Source of the DNA: Bacillota bacterium
Lineage (GTDB): Bacteria; Bacillota; Clostridia; Acetivibrionales; JAEZXR01
Assembly: GCA_023419605.1 (NCBI GenBank)
Contig: JAEZXR010000122.1
Span: 1 to 13,756 of the forward strand
Direction: 5' to 3'
DNA: 13,756 nucleotides
Part shown: in pieces, positions 12,791 to 13,756 of the stretch
How positions within the stretch are numbered: the stretch's first letter is position 1
Layout: each line of letters begins with the position of its first letter
The notes under the pieces: generated by a model
Database searches by the model: none
Seen by the model: only the letters and a program-made list of their open reading frames with translations
What the model was told of the DNA's origin: nothing
Program-made: the position numbers and the translations under genes

Positions 12791-13171
12791 TTACATCTCC
12801 ATTGAAAAATCAAGAAAGTTTTTACAGGGTTCTAATTCGATTTCACCTTCTAATGGTGAATAAATAGCAATGGCATGCTTTTCCAAAAGACTGATAAACT
12901 CAGATACCTTCTGTGCATCTCTTCCAAGACGATCCAGTCTTTTCACCAGCAGTACATCCATTTTTTCTTCTTCTGCGGCTTTTTTGACCTCCAGGAGGCC
13001 AGAGCGGTTCATATTCAGGCCACTTCCTATATCCTCAGAGCTGCCGGACACGACAAAACCCATCTGCTCCGAATAATCATAGAGTTCTTTTTTCTGATTT
13101 TTTAAACTGCCGTGCGCGTCTTCAGGGGCATCAACGCGGCAGTAAATCCATGCACAGGTTTGTTCCTTCAT
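12791..13171 (-). CDS. Serine-recombinase catalytic-domain protein lacking the nucleophilic serine
   Basis: A 126-residue protein consisting only of a resolvase-type N-terminal domain. It keeps YCRV (10-13), Q-x-x-x-L (26-30), the glycine/arginine region S-G-L-N-M-N-R-S-G-L (50-59), M-D-V-L-L-V-K-R-L-D-R-L-G-R (71-84) and the following helix E-F-I-S-L-L-E. However, the residue after Arg-Val, where all active family members have the nucleophilic serine, is Asp14, followed by Ala-Pro-Glu-Asp instead of the usual S-T/S-x-x-Q. DNA cleavage by the known mechanism is therefore not expected. There is no DNA-binding or zinc domain. The frame opens back to 13300, but GGAGGG 6 nt upstream fixes the ATG at 13171, and a terminator hairpin lies in the extended frame. 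It precedes the TnpW-like gene. Regulation of, or dimerisation with, the adjacent recombinases is inferred. Confidence 0.8.
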   Translation of the reverse strand: MKEQTCAWIYCRVDAPEDAHGSLKNQKKELYDYSEQMGFVVSGSSEDIGSGLNMNRSGLLEVKKAAEEEKMDVLLVKRLDRLGRDAQKVSEFISLLEKHAIAIYSPLEGEIELEPCKNFLDFSMEM

Positions 13172-13199
13172 ATGTAACCCTCCATTTCTGTTTTTTTCT

Positions 13200-13231
13200 A
13201 AAAAAAGCATCAGGAACATCGCTCCTGACGC
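13200..13231 (-). terminator. Intrinsic terminator in the leader of the recombinase-like gene
   Basis: In the minus-strand RNA GCGTCAGGA (13231-13223) pairs with TCCTGATGC (13215-13207) with one G-U wobble, followed directly by seven U (13206-13200). The wobble would be an A-C mismatch on the other strand, so the structure belongs to minus-strand transcription. It stands 29 nt before the ATG at 13171. It either ends an upstream unit or attenuates this operon. Confidence 0.75.
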
Positions 13232-13278
13232 ATGGTAAAACCGTTTAATATGTATTGGATTGTCTTTATCTATATAGC

Positions 13279-13294
13279 CTCTCAGCCTTGAGAG
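13279..13294. repeat. 6-bp hairpin upstream of the leader terminator
   Basis: CTCTCA (13279-13284) and TGAGAG (13289-13294) are complementary around GCCT. It lies about 50 nt upstream of the leader terminator on the minus strand and may be part of the same leader, or an operator. Confidence 0.35.
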
Positions 13295-13523
13295 TATCAT
13301 CCATTGGAAAGGAAGTTGAATAACTAATGTAGGAAAATAAAATCACTTTGCTACCTTATATAGCTCACTCCTTTTTGCTTCTTCATAAATGAATGTTTTA
13401 TAGTAAATGCCTCTTTACGCAAACTGTCAAAAGCAGACAATAAGTTCGTAACATAACACTTATATTGTGCATTTTATAAATATAACGAAGTAAAATAACT
13501 TCTGATAATGCTCATTAGCTTTA

Positions 13524-13756
13524 TCAAATTGCAATCCACCAACACACTCCAAATTTATCTATAACAGTCGCACAACATTTGCTCCATGGAACTTCCTGAA
13601 TGGGATTAATAATAACACCACCATTACTCAAAATATTAAAGGCATTACAAACCGCCTCTTCGCTTCCCATCTCAAAAACATTAAACGTCATAGTTTCCCA
13701 TTTCATTTTGTGGACTATGTTTATGTCACAAGGATTCGCCGCTTCACTTAATGCTA
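13524..13756 (-). CDS. VOC/PhnB-like protein, C-terminal part
   Basis: The frame is open from the right window edge to TGA at 13526-13524, giving about 76 residues; the N-terminal half lies outside the window. An internal ATG at 13706 has no ribosome binding site and is not a start. The end shows the PhnB-type glyoxalase/bleomycin-resistance fold pattern: M-T-F-N-V-F strand, A-x-x-A-F-x-x-L-x-x-G-G-x-V-I, a P-x-x-x-V-P-W-S loop, and V-I-D-K-F-G-V-C-W-W-I, matching the family's D-x-F-G-V-x-W-x-I. Such proteins bind a metal at the fold's centre and include many uncharacterised members once annotated as ubiquinone methyltransferase-like. Function here is open. It is upstream of the recombinase-like operon on the same strand, 350 bp away. 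Confidence 0.6.
   Translation of the reverse strand, partial: ALSEAANPCDINIVHKMKWETMTFNVFEMGSEEAVCNAFNILSNGGVIINPIQEVPWSKCCATVIDKFGVCWWIAI

Noticed and set aside
1..13756. CRISPR array, rRNA genes, riboswitch
   Set aside because: No regularly spaced direct repeats, no rRNA sequence and no recognisable riboswitch core were seen on either strand.

Overview
The window looks like a chromosomal segment of a low-GC, endospore-forming Bacillota, most likely a clostridial lineage. The evidence is strong GGAGG-type ribosome binding sites, AT-rich spacers with A-tract/T-tract terminators, a CotF-type spore coat protein, a DUF2935 protein, a CotJC-like manganese catalase, and large serine recombinases with a TnpW-like small ORF as found in clostridial mobile elements. 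The species cannot be named from sequence alone.

Left part (1-3900): a MerR-family gene on the minus strand survives only as its promoter, operator, ribosome binding site and a 30-residue helix-turn-helix stub. Next to it, on the plus strand, a short-chain dehydrogenase has a MerR-type promoter with a 19-bp spacer. After a 445-bp spacer comes a minus-strand pair: a zinc alcohol/formaldehyde-type dehydrogenase followed by a metallo-beta-lactamase-fold hydrolase.

Middle part (4186-8480): three helical-bundle proteins of spore or oxidative-stress type (DUF2935, manganese catalase, CotF family) are interleaved with SelO/YdiU, a protein AMPylase. Most of these units are separated by clear intrinsic terminators. 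A 34-codon ORF between SelO and the catalase may be the tail of a lost gene.

Right part (8500-13756): a decayed junction holds the C-terminal remnant of a second dehydrogenase, an IS200-type transposase N-terminal fragment, and the 3' part of a tRNA-Ala(GGC) with its own terminator but no folding 5' half. Beyond it, on the minus strand, lie two tandem paralogous large serine recombinases (528 and 536 aa). Each is preceded by the same leader, with a 17-nt identical block, a dyad and a hairpin covering the ribosome binding site. Upstream of these (in transcription order) is a two-gene unit: a 126-aa serine-recombinase catalytic-domain protein whose nucleophilic serine position is Asp, and a 51-aa TnpW-like ORF, preceded by a leader terminator. 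A partial VOC/PhnB-like gene runs off the right edge.

The right part reads as one end of an integrative element. The most unusual items are the paired recombinases with covarying leader hairpins, the apparently catalytically dead recombinase domain beside them, and the broken tRNA next to them.
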